64,000 nucleotides of DNA from Strongylocentrotus droebachiensis (GCA_035222895.1 JAVYIG010005338.1:62001-126000); one strand, 5' to 3'. Shown: positions 23,608 through 34,409, numbered from the stretch's first letter. Notes: generated by a model not told the origin, from the sequence alone. Program-made: numbers and translations.

Positions 23608-23910
23608 GTGGAGGGGGGGGGGGGGGGGGGGGTCACATTCGAATAATCTTAATTTCACGTTCATTTACCGCCCACTATAATGTATGATATGTCCGAAGTC
23701 ACAAGTAATCATGATAATAGAATAGATATTTTCAATCCCAAATCGCTCTTCCAAGTAACAGTATGTCTAGAATATAAATCGAGCGTTGTAAATATCTGCC
23801 ATATTATGTTAGAACGTTTTTTAAGTATTGTTTTGAACTTTTACTTAATCTATGCTAATTTTTAGGTTAAACGATGAATTAAGAAAGATGAGGGGAACAA
23901 AAGAGAGAGG

Positions 23911-23952
<42 letters not shown>

Positions 23953-26900
23953 TAGAGAAGGGGAGAAGAGAGAGAATAGAAAAGGGCGTTAATAAAGGAT
24001 TAAAAGGAAATCATCTATATAAAAATGACAGAGTTTATGTAAAAGAAACACTGTAAACATGGTTCCATATTGCCTTAAAATACTTTATTAGCGCAGGTAA
24101 CGCAAAGAAATGACGCCTCGTGTGCAATGGTCAAAATGCATGCAAACGAGGCGTCATTTCGATTGCGTTAATAGGGACTTTTAAAAGTTGCACGTCGACA
24201 TAGTGGACTGCTACGTGTCACGTCCATACGTAGCAGTCCACTACGGCCGACGGGCAAATCTAAAAGTCTCTATAACCTGCGCCAATAAGCATGGCAAGGT
24301 AATATAAGCACTCAAGTAATTCGACGCAGTGGTTGCAATATCATAATTTCTCAATCACTTTTTTTCTCAGTCTCACGAGTATCAATTGCATGCACGTACG
24401 TGGCGCATCGATGACCGCGCCATGCATGATGCCGTCGTCAGAAAAATGACGCTAGCATCGGACATAAAGGATCTTGAAATGGTTTTAAGTATTTGATACA
24501 TAATGAAGATTAAAGGTGGTATCTGTTTTTTTTTCCCCTCACAAATATCTCCAAATAGCATTGCCATTGATCAAGGGTGTGGCATGTAGCACGGGTACTG
24601 CGTCACAAACGTTGTGCCATTGCTATCTAAACTACCAGCACCACGGGTTGGATATCCCATACTATCCGGATGATTGGGAGGATGACCCACTCGACTACCC
24701 GAATGATGAAAGACAGGACACAATTGGCTATCCGGACCCTATTGACTATCCATATGAGAAGGTCGACCCACTCGCGATCCGCTATCCGAATAGTCGCGAG
24801 GATGACCAATATGACTATCCGGACGTTTGGGAGGATTACAACCACATCCACAGGTGTGAGGTAACCATAGCAACATCCCTCTAATGAATAATCTCGTTAG
24901 AAATCGAATTTTAACGTATTAAACTAATCACAATCACTGGGCGGCAGAGAAAAATAAGCGTTTTGGCGAATGTGTATATTGTCATCAAAGATAATATTTG
25001 ACATATGGAAATAATATGAAAAAGAAGCGGTGAAAACATGATGTGAAGAAATTATGGATGGCGACAATGGTTTATTGAATTTCTGTGAAATGTCTCAACA
25101 AGTTATTATTGAAAATAAAATTCATGTTTTCACTTATCAAACGTTTTAAAAACTTCCATGAACATATTTCTAATATATATCTAAAATGCCTATTAGTATT
25201 ATTTGTCATAATTATCACTAAACCTGCATCAATACTTTCTATTTTCCCTCCTTTCCCCAATTTCCCACAGATCCGTGACTTAATAAACGAAGAAATGATG
25301 TCCCTTTATACCTTTACAAATGGCAGTGTATACATCATGGTCCCTGGTTCATCTTCACACGGTTACTACTCAGCAATTAATTGCTACGAAGAAGAGATAG
25401 AGGAAATTTGCACTAAATTGTATCAACATGGAACAGACTCCTGGTCAGGTAAAAGTTTACTCCAAATAAACAATCAAATCAATTTACTTTTCAAAGCTTA
25501 GATTTTGTTTTTGTATTGTTACACACACCTGTAACCTGTCAAGGAAATGGACTTATTATATTTGGACATTTTTTTCTAATAGCATTTTAAAAGTCTAAGG
25601 AATGAGAATCTGTCTTTCAGGAAGTATCAATATCAGTAACTGCACGGCTGTCTTGGTTCTATCATAATTAGACACTTCTAACTGCTGCCGGGACATCAAG
25701 TGGTGTAGTGAATGTTGCCAAGATGAAACTGAAGACGAGTCGATTATTGATACTGATGACGAGGAGTTAGAGGTGACTTTTTAATTTTTATTGTATCTTC
25801 TTTTTTTTCACTCTTGGCTATATTCAGATATATTGTTTCATTAAATTGATGCTTCAAGACAGGATTTCTTAGGGCAGTCAGTATGCCTCCAGATACAACA
25901 AGGTATTGTTTCCCATTTATCTCATCACAAAGTTGTATCAACTTTTATTGATTATTAATTAATGTAGCACTGTCATAGTACGTCCGTATTGCCCCCAAAC
26001 AGTTAAAAAAAAAATTATCTGTACGATAAGTACGCTTGAAAGTACCGGTACATGTATATTTTGTTTCAGAATTACAGATCTGCTTCTACAGAGGTTGAAA
26101 TACATAAGAAATTTACCCCAAAAAACATACTTTTACACTTGATCACTAACAAATCTGCTCCTCCCCTCTCCACCCCATGATCCCATCCCTTTTAAAATTC
26201 AAGCTTGGGAGATCATTTCTTAACCTTCCTCTTATTTCTACAGACATCAATATATTTTACCCAGAATCCAGATAACATCCAGGCACTATCATTAGGTACT
26301 ACTTCTGATACCCCTCCATCTAATACACCTGAGAAGAACCCATCTTGCTGCCATGGTAACGAGACATCTCAAGATGATGCAGTGATGAGGACCAGTAAAT
26401 CTTGCTACGAGTGTCGGAGTGATCCTTGGGGCGTCTGTGGGGATGGCTTTGATCCTAGCAGTGAGGAAGTGATCGAAGTTCAGTGTTATGATGGATGCCA
26501 GGTAAGCAAAATTACACTGATCTGATCGATGAAAATAATATCAATTACACGAATAAGATCACAAACAATAGGAACAACAATAATGATGATGATAATAATA
26601 ATAATATCAATCTTAAAGCCCCACTGCACTACTTATAGCAACTTGCGCCCTCTACATAGCCAACAATGCCTAAGCAGTACCGGGTGATCCCCCATGGTCC
26701 CCTTTTTCTTATGTTATTTGAGAGCTGATTTGATGAGATAACTACCTGCCAGTGACCATGCAGGGAGGTCTAATCCCTCCTGGCCAAACTAGTGCAGATG
26801 GGCTTTAAAGACTGGAATTCAGAGTTCAATAGATACAAAATTGAAATGACAAGCGTCTCCCCGAGTCTGAGCAGTAGTTAAACTATAATTCTTTGTTCTT

Positions 26901-27405
26901 TGGGGTTTTCATAAAGATTTGCCATCTCTGAAGATAAATCTTTGACTCCCATTGTAAAACTAAACTTGTATCCTCTCAACGCCCTTTTTCCTTTGTGTGA
27001 CCACAATTTTCATCTCCAAAAATATTCTCTTACTTGGACTTTACTTTTAATATTCTTGTCTCTCCTTCTGTTCTGTGCTTACAATATTATAAATGATCAA
27101 GGCTATTCAATGTTTTATTGAGCTGCAATGTTTTTATTTTCTCTCACTTTCTTTCTTTCTCTCTCCTTCTCTCTTGCATAACTTCTAAGAAATCTGTCCA
27201 TCCAGAGTTTGTGAGCAGAGGATGTCTTTCATCCGATCATCAGGATGAATGCATGAAGAAAGTCTGTGTGACAGAGCTCTGTACACAATGCTGTGTCGGA
27301 GAGTTATGTAATGCGGCACTTCACAACGTTCACATTTCTATAGCTGCTGTGGTGTTCAATCTTCTTGTTCTCCTACTTTACACATACCTACTACAGAATG
27401 ATTAA
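22075..27405 (+). CDS. Unrecognised secreted, probably GPI-anchored Ly6/three-finger protein with acidic Tyr-Pro insert
   Basis: Six exons: 22075-22117, 24559-24860, 25271-25448, 25672-25772, 26244-26501 and 27190-27405 (stop). All are GT-AG with matching phases; 365 residues. Residues 1-23 form a signal peptide (RCILTVVLLALPLIKG). A first cysteine region (CSTG, CHCYLNY) is followed by about 60 acidic residues with repeated Tyr-Pro (YYPDD, DYPND, GYPDP, DYPYE, RYPNS, DYPDV). Then come RCEIRDL, NCYEEEIEEICTKL and NCCRDIKWCSECC. The C-terminal module reads CYECRSDPWGVCGDGFDP, CYDGCQKSV, RGCL, CCVGELCN: the cysteine pattern of Ly6/uPAR domains, closest in style to Quiver/sleepless. The end (HISIAAVVFNLLVLLLYTYL) is a hydrophobic tail typical of GPI signals. 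Function is unknown; the family includes receptor ligands and ion-channel modulators. Exon 1-2 joining is inferred from phase and signal-peptide quality. Confidence 0.82.
22135..22330. repeat. CCAT/ATTC tetranucleotide repeat
   Basis: Degenerate then perfect (ATCC)n sequence in the first intron of the Ly6-like gene, e.g. CCATCCATCCATCCATCC near 22303. Frames through it are artefacts. Confidence 0.85.
22901..23409. mobile_element. 509-bp palindromic MITE with TA flanks
   Basis: Flanked by TA. The ends CAGGGCGTATCATAATAAAG and CTTTATTATGATACGCCCTG are inverted. The arms stay complementary almost to the centre (for example AGGACAGAATGTC/GACATTCTGTCCT, and the blocks around CATTGCTGTCCACCATGTGA). 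This is a Tc1/mariner-type non-autonomous foldback, a different family from 21003-21881. Confidence 0.88.
23526..23632. repeat. (GA)n followed by G run
   Basis: About 80 bp of GA dinucleotide with rare GGGA or AAAG interruptions, ending in a run of more than 20 G. Confidence 0.9.
23899..23955. repeat. Second (GA)n tract
   Basis: GA-rich stretch ending in a run of G, 300 bp after the first and of the same composition. Confidence 0.85.
24088..24287. other. Compound palindrome able to form a three-way junction
   Basis: Outer stem TTAGCGCAGGT / ACCTGCGCCAA. First arm AACGCAAAGAAATGACGCCTCG pairs with CGAGGCGTCATTTCGATTGCGTT. Second arm: AGGGACTTTTAAAAGTTG with CAAATCTAAAAGTCTCT, capped by TAGTGGACTGCTACG / CGTAGCAGTCCACTA. 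The stems include G-to-A type differences that keep some pairing. It lies in intron 1 of the Ly6-like gene. It may be a foldback element with subterminal hairpins or a structured RNA gene. Confidence 0.65.
26613..26808. mobile_element. ~195-bp MITE, copy 2
   Basis: Reverse-orientation relative of 7486-7678: starts TTAAAGCCCCACTGCACTAC, ends CTAGTGCAGATGGGCTTTAA, and contains the complement of GGCCAGGAGGGATTAGACCT. It lies in the last intron of the Ly6-like gene. Confidence 0.82.
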
Positions 27406-28300
27406 ACAGCAAATATAAAGCCAGAAGTGGGCATAGTCACAAAGTTGTTGAACATTAGGCATTGTATTAAATGCATTGCATATCGAGTCTATTCTTTCTT
27501 CTTATCATAAAGCACTCTGCACAATCATCAATTATACAACCATTACTCTAAAGAACTCTGAATAGTGTCTTTTATATCAATGCAATGTGTATAATGCACC
27601 TCAATTTACAATTTCAACAAATTTCTAAAAGCTTTACTTTGATTATTAAAATTAAAATTAAATGAACTCATTATATGTCATGTGCACATCAATTTGTATA
27701 TCCTTTTGGCAGTTTTCGATAAATGAGGAATTTGCACATATCAACTGTTAGGCTCTGTATCAGTAATTAATTTACAGGAGTACATGACTGGAATAATTCA
27801 ATAGGTAATAACCTTAAAATGATTCAAGTTAAATCCAGCTCCACACTTTCTTGTTTTAGAACTCTACTCAAACATTACATTTTAAAACAATGTCATTCTT
27901 GACTGATTCCCACCTCTTCCTTTTCTTATCTTTCTCTTTCTCACCTCTTTCCTTTTTTGTCTTTCTCATTCTGAACTCTCCCTTTCTTAAATTGCTCTTG
28001 TGTATTTGTGTGTGGTTGTGGGTGTGAGCTTAACGTGGGATATACCTGCCGATAGTAAATGGTTGGTCCTTTTTGTTTAATGTACATATATATATATATA
28101 CCTAGTAAGTTTTATTCATTTTGCTATTTAATTTGATATTGTGTTTACCTTGTTAATGGCCTCTTTTACATGCACAAGTTGCTTTTTAGTTGTCCTGGCA
28201 GATTATTTATCATTTTTTTGTTCTGTATTTATGATTTGTAATGTTTTTATGATGCTAAATAAACTGAAATTGAATTGAAAAGAAAAAAAAAGAATTCATT
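27406..28300 (+). other. 3' region of Ly6-like gene with polyadenylation signal
   Basis: AT-rich, no coding sequence. AATAAA at 28258-28263 is followed by an A-rich run. An 850-bp UTR is plausible. The closing words CTGAAATTGAATTGAAAAG also resemble the ends of retroelements, so the last 150 bp may be a retroposon tail. Confidence 0.4.
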
Positions 28301-30018
28301 TGAATTGTTAATTATTTTTATTGTCATCATAAGGTCATCTGTCTTGCAAATCTTTTCAGAAATCAGGATAATTCCCCTCTGAAGTAATCAAAGTACAGAT
28401 AATTGGTTTGCTGGAAGCCAGATAGCATTTACTCACATCATTATTGCATAGATTAATGCCCTTTTGACATTCAACAGACAAATGATCTGAATTTGTATTC
28501 TCAAGTGCATCAAAAATTGTTTGAAATCTCAGCTGTACATTCCTTTAATCATGAATACTAAATCTTGACAAAGTGTTATCAAAGATCAAATATTTTGGTA
28601 TAAAGACATTAATCTTCATAATCAACACACCCAAGTTTATATGGTATGACTTAGAGCCCTACATCCCCTTGGGGGGTGTTTCACAAAGACTATAAGTTGG
28701 ACTTAACTATGGCAGGCCATTCATGCCACTGGTTGCTCTCACCATTATGATCTCTAGAAAATAATTTTTCCTTCAATAATGATTTATTAAAAAATGTAAA
28801 TTCTGTAGATTTGAGACCATGAATTGTACATCCCTTGAGAGACCAATGCCAGTAAATGGTGAAGGCAAACAGTTGCATGAACGGCCTGCCATAGTTAAGT
28901 CCAACTTAAAGTCGATCTTAGTCTTTGTGAAACACTTCCCTGGTAAGCTACAAACACATGAAAATATGCTCTTAGCAGTTACATAAACTAAAGATCAGCA
29001 TGTATGAGTTATGTCAAAGTTGAGGTAAAAACTGTAGCAAATCCCCTACAAAACAACATTCTTTTTTACCAACTGTGGAACATATGCAATGGCGACAATT
29101 CCCTACACTGGTTTAATTCTTCAATTCAACAATGGATTCACCACTGTTCTAACAGTAATAAAAACCAAAACACAAACCCAAATCCAATATCGTCTGCTAG
29201 GAGCCACAAGGGCATTTACTCTGTGTTGAAGAATATGAGTCAACACCCTTTTGGTACCAGATGATATCTTTGTAGAACTGACACCAAGACCAGATGTCGC
29301 TGGAGCAAATTTGGATCGCCTTGTCACCATAACTTATCATTGGCTGTTCTGTAGTCCATTCAATACAAAGTTAATTTTCGAACTATCTCAATTCCTGTCA
29401 TCTGTCTTCCTCCTTCCTGATTCTATCAGAAGCTTGTTGGGTAGCTTGAGCAGACAGGGGGATGTTTCCTAAGCGAATGAAAAGGGGAGAGAGAAAATTT
29501 AATAGAGAGCTGGTTTAAAAAAGGAAAGGACAAATCCATTTTAAAAAAAGGGCAACCAGACAGGCTGACATGTTTCAAGATATTTAATTTATTGTCTAAG
29601 AATGCATCACCTCCCTGCAAATTGTAGTCATATGTAACACTAGGGTCACCTTTTTCAATAGTTGTAAAACAAGATTCTTTCACTTGCAAGAAACTTTAGT
29701 GAATGTTGTAGGTGGTCCAGATAAGCGAAACTTCCCAGCTGCGAAACGATTGACACTTATCACTAAAATTTTGCACAACACAAAAGCTTCTTGCTGCAAA
29801 ATCAACTGTCATTAAAGATTCAGTATTATTCTTGTTTAAAAGTAATTAATAATCAAACCCTGCTTATAACTATAATGCAAGGAATGGATATTAAACCCTA
29901 CCATGAAAGATTAAAAAGCCTACCATTGTGTCCACCTGCCCCTGCCTTCGCCCAAAGTCGATCAAAAACAAAATGATAGACACTACTCCGAATACTTGAT
30001 TATAAATGCTGAACAATG
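28301..30018. other. Intergenic stretch between Ly6-like gene and GATC
   Basis: No supported exon. It contains the foldback MITE 28669-28937. A minus-strand frame at 29121-29330 (69 codons) has no recognised homology and may be a chance frame. A further GATC 3' exon could lie here but I could not identify one. Confidence 0.35.
28669..28937. mobile_element. Foldback MITE (GTGTTTCACAAAGAC ends)
   Basis: Left arm GGTGTTTCACAAAGAC then AGTTGGACTTAACTATGGCA; right arm TGCCATAGTTAAGTCCAACT then AGTCTTTGTGAAACACTT. The pairing is nearly perfect over about 60 bp. Related to 47645-47938. Confidence 0.82.
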
Positions 30019-33000
30019 TCAAGTAAATAATCTAGACCCACCACAAAACTGAGTGTAAGGGACAGTGTAATGCTTACCAGGTGGAGCAACAAAGTATTCC
30101 TCACAAGTCTTGGCAGCATTCATCAATATCTCCTCCGTACAGTAGCCTTCTGTCACACAATCATCTCTCAAGTACAACTCTCTAATAAAACAATACCACA
30201 GAAAAAACATCTGTAACAAAAGACTCTCCCTGATTTATAATAGTTTAGTCTAAGTATCCATAGGCATAACGTGTTTAGATTTTTGTCTTCACATTTTTGT
30301 CTAGAAAAATCAATTTTTAAGGTGCTGTTTAACATTTTGACATGGAAAGGAATGTAGTTTGATTTGTATCAATTTAGCATAGCATAATAATAATATGTCT
30401 TGTTTACCCAGGGTAGCCTCATCAGTATACATACTGTTCTCCATGAGGGCCCTGCAATCAAATCATAACCCCGGCTTTATCTGAGCTACCATGAATTTCT
30501 TACTACTGGGTACCCATTTACCTCACCTGGGTGGAGAATGGCAAATGTAGATTTATGTGAGATAATACATCCTTAAAAAGTTTTGTCAAAAATTATCAAC
30601 AAAGAGTCAATGAATGATGCGAATAAGCATGCAAATTTAGAGATCATGATAGCTACATATATGGAATAGTAAGTTCCAAGGAATTCCACATTGTCACTCT
30701 CCACTCTCCAGACAATCTAGATTCCCATCAACATTCTGACTCATTAACAGGTATACTCTTTAAAGCTTGTCTGCACTAGTTTGGCCAGGAGGGATTGATC
30801 GAATCGGCTCTCAATTAACATAAGAAAAGGGGGATCATGGGGGACCAACGGGTACCGCTTAGGCATTGTTTGCTATATAGAGGGCGCAAGTAGCTACAAG
30901 TAGTGCACTCACTCTTAAACATTGCTTTGCACAAAATCATTTTTATCAAATATAATCAAGAGATCATAATTTGGATAAAAAGTATACTTTACATTTCAAG
31001 TTATCCCCTAACCACCGCTCCCATGGAGAGTGGGAGAAAAACCTGACTTTACCTGTCTTCTAAGACCGACGCCATGGGTTCTACTCCAGTGGTGTCAACA
31101 TCATCTAGTTGCTCTGCGAGAGTGATGGCATGCTCAAGCCTCTCCACACCAGCTGAGCTGTTGAAGTTAACGAGCGCTAACCGCTCCAGGTTCTCAATGG
31201 TCTGCGGGTCCACCTTGACCTAGATATGAGGAAAGTAATTTTTAAAATATCTTGTCATTCTTTTAAGCCAGAATACTGAATTTGCAGCTTCCTATAAAAT
31301 GATGGGTGCCCAGCAGAAGGGGCATATAAAGGGGATATAAAACCAGTGAAAGAGGATTTCAAGAAATATACCTCAAGATTCCACCCTTCTTTGACTAAGA
31401 TACATTTCTGTATAATTTGTCAACAATGATATGTTGTAACTTCCATAAATCATTTAATTCTTTACCATTTTAACTACAAAACTTTTAAAAGAACAAAGAA
31501 ACACATAAACAGGTGATTATTCAAGGTCTTTGCAGTCACTAGTAATAATTCTGTGATGGACGGTTTATTCATGGACTCACATAATTACTAATGGATTAAT
31601 TATAGCTGGAAAGAATTACATCTAAAGTGACCTCAGAATAGGTTTACAAGTGACAAATTAGTTGTGCTGCTATTTGAACATTATATGTTTGCATTTGTAC
31701 TACTTACATTTACTAAATCATTTACTTTTGTATATGCTATATTCCAATAGTCGACATATCTTTGCAACTCCCTGGCTTGCGAAGATAATTGAATGCAATA
31801 TAAATACCTTGTTTTTCTTTTTGCTTTCTCTCCATTGTGGTTTCTGTGGAATCTGCAGATGCAACAATAAGAAATGAATGAAGGATACATTAATTGAACT
31901 GTATGACTATCGTGTTTTTGTTTAATTCTTTTTTTTTCTTCTCCTTTTGAGGGTGACAATTAATTCTTACCATTTTTGCTATCAAAACATAATTCAACAT
32001 CCCACATTAATCCCACATGTCATATTTTATGATATTTTCCTTAATAGTTTGCATCGCATAGATTTTTTCTTCAAAACTCAACTGCAATACCAAGGAGCTT
32101 TGAATGTCTCTTTTCAGTTTTGATAGTAGGACTGTATGATGGCTTTAAATATCTTATATTTTGTAATATTTTATGTGTGGATCATTACTCCACTGCAATC
32201 AAAACAAAGAGTGAATGCTTCAAAAACAGGACAAAACTAACTGCTCTCACCCTCTCACAGCCACACCTCTTTTTCTGACTGGATAAAATCTAGCTCATTA
32301 ACATCAACATCATCAACATGCAGTATACGGAAGAAAATGTACTCCTGTTTGTCTTCCGGTCCCTTCTTCTTTATGCTTGGTTGTGATTAACAGCCGAAAA
32401 CAACTCATCCTTTAGTTTACGATCTCTCTTTGAAAGTAGACTAAATATGAATATAAACAATATCACCGACATTTCATTTGTTCCTTTATTTCCATATCCA
32501 TCAAAACAAAAGATCATTACAACACTATAAATTTTATAAAAAATTACATGCAATCATACAAGTTAACAGTATCACAGATACCAAATTTGCTAGTCGGAAA
32601 TGAGAAAAGGGGAACTAAAATAAGGCCAAAGGGCCTTGTAAAATAAGTTCCCTAAAAGACATGATTCCTGCACGAACAGCAGTTTTCCAGACGGGAAGAA
32701 GTTAAACCAAGAAGAAGAGGATCGAGGACCATTTTTGTTTCAACAGCATTGGTAGCCTATAATCTAGGCGGAGTGCCGAGGATTTTTCTTTGCTGCTAGA
32801 CTAACCCTAAGCAGAACGTCTGATACGGCGAGACTACGAACCGTGAGTCGCGAAGCGGCTCACCGCCTATAATCACTGGTCTAGCTAATCAATATTCATA
32901 TATATTCAAAATGGCGGATCTATGAATCATTCAACAGCCCTACCAAATAAGGTACACCTATGTTACGTTCGACCAATCAGATATAAGAAACCGCAACGAA

Positions 33001-34409
33001 AAAAAAAATTGCGCTCGTCCATTACTAAATAGGGGGTAATAAAAAGGAAGAAGGGGAGATGAAACCAAAAAAATCTTTAAAATGATCATTTTACTACTGT
33101 GAAATATCAAAAAATTAAAAAATTGTAGTTTTATGTGAACAATAAAACATATCTTTGTATGGTAAAACAATTATCGTATCAAATTTACAATGACAAATTA
33201 GTGGTTCCCCCTTGCTTTGAATGGACCGCTAAATAGTCATCATGATCATAGAATCCGTGGTCGCGTAGAAAATCACAGCACAAGGGGATTGCTTGGTATA
33301 TTGCACTCTTTCCAAAACCAGTAGGTAATGCAACAAAAATATCCCTGCCGGCTTCAATAACGCTACGAATAGCGGATTCCTGCAGTTCTCTGAATTTTCC
33401 ATTAGGAATGCCTAGTTTGTTGGCCGCATATAATAATAATAATAGCTCACATTTATAATGCGCCTAATACTACGTTTCTAGGCGCGGAACATATTATTAC
33501 CCCGGTCATCGGATTCAGGCTTACCCGCACACAAGGTATGCACATTCTCCACTCCCTGGGGAGCATTCCAGCCAGTCGCCATTTTACAAGCGCCACTTGC
33601 TAATCAAACCACATTAGCTTTCGCATCCTACCGGGTACCCATTTTAACACCTGGGTGGAGAGTGGCAAATATGTAGATCAATGTCTTGCCAAAGGACATT
33701 AGTGCCGCGGCGGGACTTGAACCGCGGACCTTGTGATCCACAGTCCGGTGACTTATCCACTCGACCACGACACCTCTACACCTATATGATAAACTTTCTC
33801 GCAGAAGATCGTCGTCGCATGAACTACCCGCCATCTTGGATGAAGAAAATGACGTAATGTCACGTGATTTATAATATGCATATGCATAGACTCTTCTCCA
33901 TACGTGTTTCCGATTGGTTGAGTTCATTTCGTATTCATGAGGTTTTTTCGTACGAAAAACTGCCACGGATTTATGGTCGATAATAAAAAAACAACGACTA
34001 AAGCTAGACCAGTGATTATAGGCGGTGAGCCGCTTTGCGGCTCACGGTTCGTAGTCTCGCCGTATCAGACGTTCTGCTTAGGGTTAGTCTAGCAGCAAAG
34101 AAAAAAGCTCGGCACTCCGCCTAGATTATAGGCTACAGCATTGGAGGATGGTGGTGGTGGCCCTGCAGTTTGGACACTGTATGACCGCCGCAGCCGGGGC
34201 GGGGACGGCGGCAATCCCATTGCCTTGCCTTGAATAAGTAGGGCTCTTTTCCTCAGAAAATGAAAACCTCGCCACACACTGCACACAGATTGCATAAAAC
34301 CTCGCCTTACCTTTGAATTAGAGGTGGTGTATTCACTGTAAATAATCCGACCTGATATAAGTGAACTATTTCGCCTTACAAATAACAATCTGGATATGTT
34401 ACGAATCAT
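30019..34409 (-). CDS. GATC: Glutamyl-tRNA(Gln) amidotransferase subunit C, mitochondrial
   Basis: Minus strand, three exons: 34311-34409, 31053-31219 and 30019-30181 (stop). Phases close to 142 residues (human about 136). Exon 1 (33 residues, [20 protein letters not shown]) is Arg/Ser-rich without acidic residues at its start, as expected for a mitochondrial presequence. Exon 2 carries [10 protein letters not shown] and [16 protein letters not shown], the hallmark GatC helical segment. Exon 3 carries [13 protein letters not shown] and EEYFVAPPG. GatC stabilises GatA in the GatCAB complex, which converts misacylated Glu-tRNA(Gln) to Gln-tRNA(Gln) for mitochondrial translation. After PPG a GTAAGC donor (from 30076 downward) could lead to another exon; reading through adds 17 unconserved residues. 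So the last residues are uncertain. A transposon with a RecQ fragment sits in intron 1. Confidence 0.9.
30405..30560 (-). mobile_element. 3' part of a tRNA-SINE (truncated)
   Basis: Minus-strand relative of the SINE at 33431-33780, lacking the tRNA head. Shared words include CCACCCAGGTG (as CACCTGGGTGG on plus), GGTACCCA, and GAATGTG-like sequence. It sits in GATC intron 2. Confidence 0.6.
30760..30918. mobile_element. MITE copy 3 (internally deleted)
   Basis: Shares CTGCACTAGTTTGGCCAGGA, TACCGCTTAGGCA, GTTTGCTATATAGAGGGC and GTAGTGCA with 7486-7678, in the same orientation. It lacks the GACCTCCCTGCATGGTCACTG block, so it is shorter. Confidence 0.78.
31220..32743. other. GATC intron 1, left part
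   Basis: AT-rich intron with no supported exon on either strand. An inverted-repeat transposon begins at 32753. Confidence 0.5.
33185..33834 (-). pseudogene. RecQ-like helicase N-terminal fragment, interrupted by a SINE
   Basis: Minus strand. It starts at ATG 33834 ([17 protein letters not shown]), is broken by the SINE at 33431-33780, then resumes with [20 protein letters not shown] and continues through [13 protein letters not shown] to a stop at 33185. The GFGKS element within LPTGFGKS is a Walker A motif in the form used by RecQ helicases. Only motif I and its flank are present, out of a domain of several hundred residues, so it cannot be a working helicase. It appears to be a host- or transposon-derived gene fragment captured between the inverted repeats. 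Confidence 0.8.
33431..33780 (-). mobile_element. Full-length tRNA-derived SINE inside the helicase fragment
   Basis: On the minus strand the head GAGGTGTCGTGGTCGAGTGG holds an A-box and GGTTCAAGTCC a B-box, in a Ser-tRNA-like layout. The body contains CCACCCAGGTGTTAAAATGG and ATGACCGGGGTAATAATATG. It ends GCGCATTATAAATGTGAG followed by TATTATTATTATTA, a short tandem tail typical of SINEs. Relatives: 30405-30560 and 60425-60646. Confidence 0.85.

Larger units (their letters stand above)
32753..34135. mobile_element. Mutator-like foldback element carrying a helicase fragment (1383 bp)
   Basis: Terminal inverted repeats of 134 bp at 32753-32886 and 34002-34135 are nearly identical, beginning TAGCCTATAATCTAGGCGGA. 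The 9-bp direct repeat CAGCATTGG abuts each end (32744-32752 and 34136-34144). Long inverted repeats plus a 9-bp target duplication are characteristic of Mutator-like elements. The interior has a RecQ-type helicase fragment split by a SINE and no transposase. The high identity of the arms and the intact duplication indicate a recent insertion into GATC intron 1. Confidence 0.85.

Noticed and set aside
25631..25671. Alternative acceptor at 25620 for the fourth exon of the Ly6-like gene
   Set aside because: In phase with the preceding exon it reads SINISNCTAVLVLS and then a TAA stop, while the acceptor at 25671 keeps the cysteine-rich frame open.
29121..29330. Minus-strand 69-codon frame as a GATC 3' exon or separate small gene
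   Set aside because: No similarity to the GatC C-terminus, no matching splice phase established, and no recognised family.
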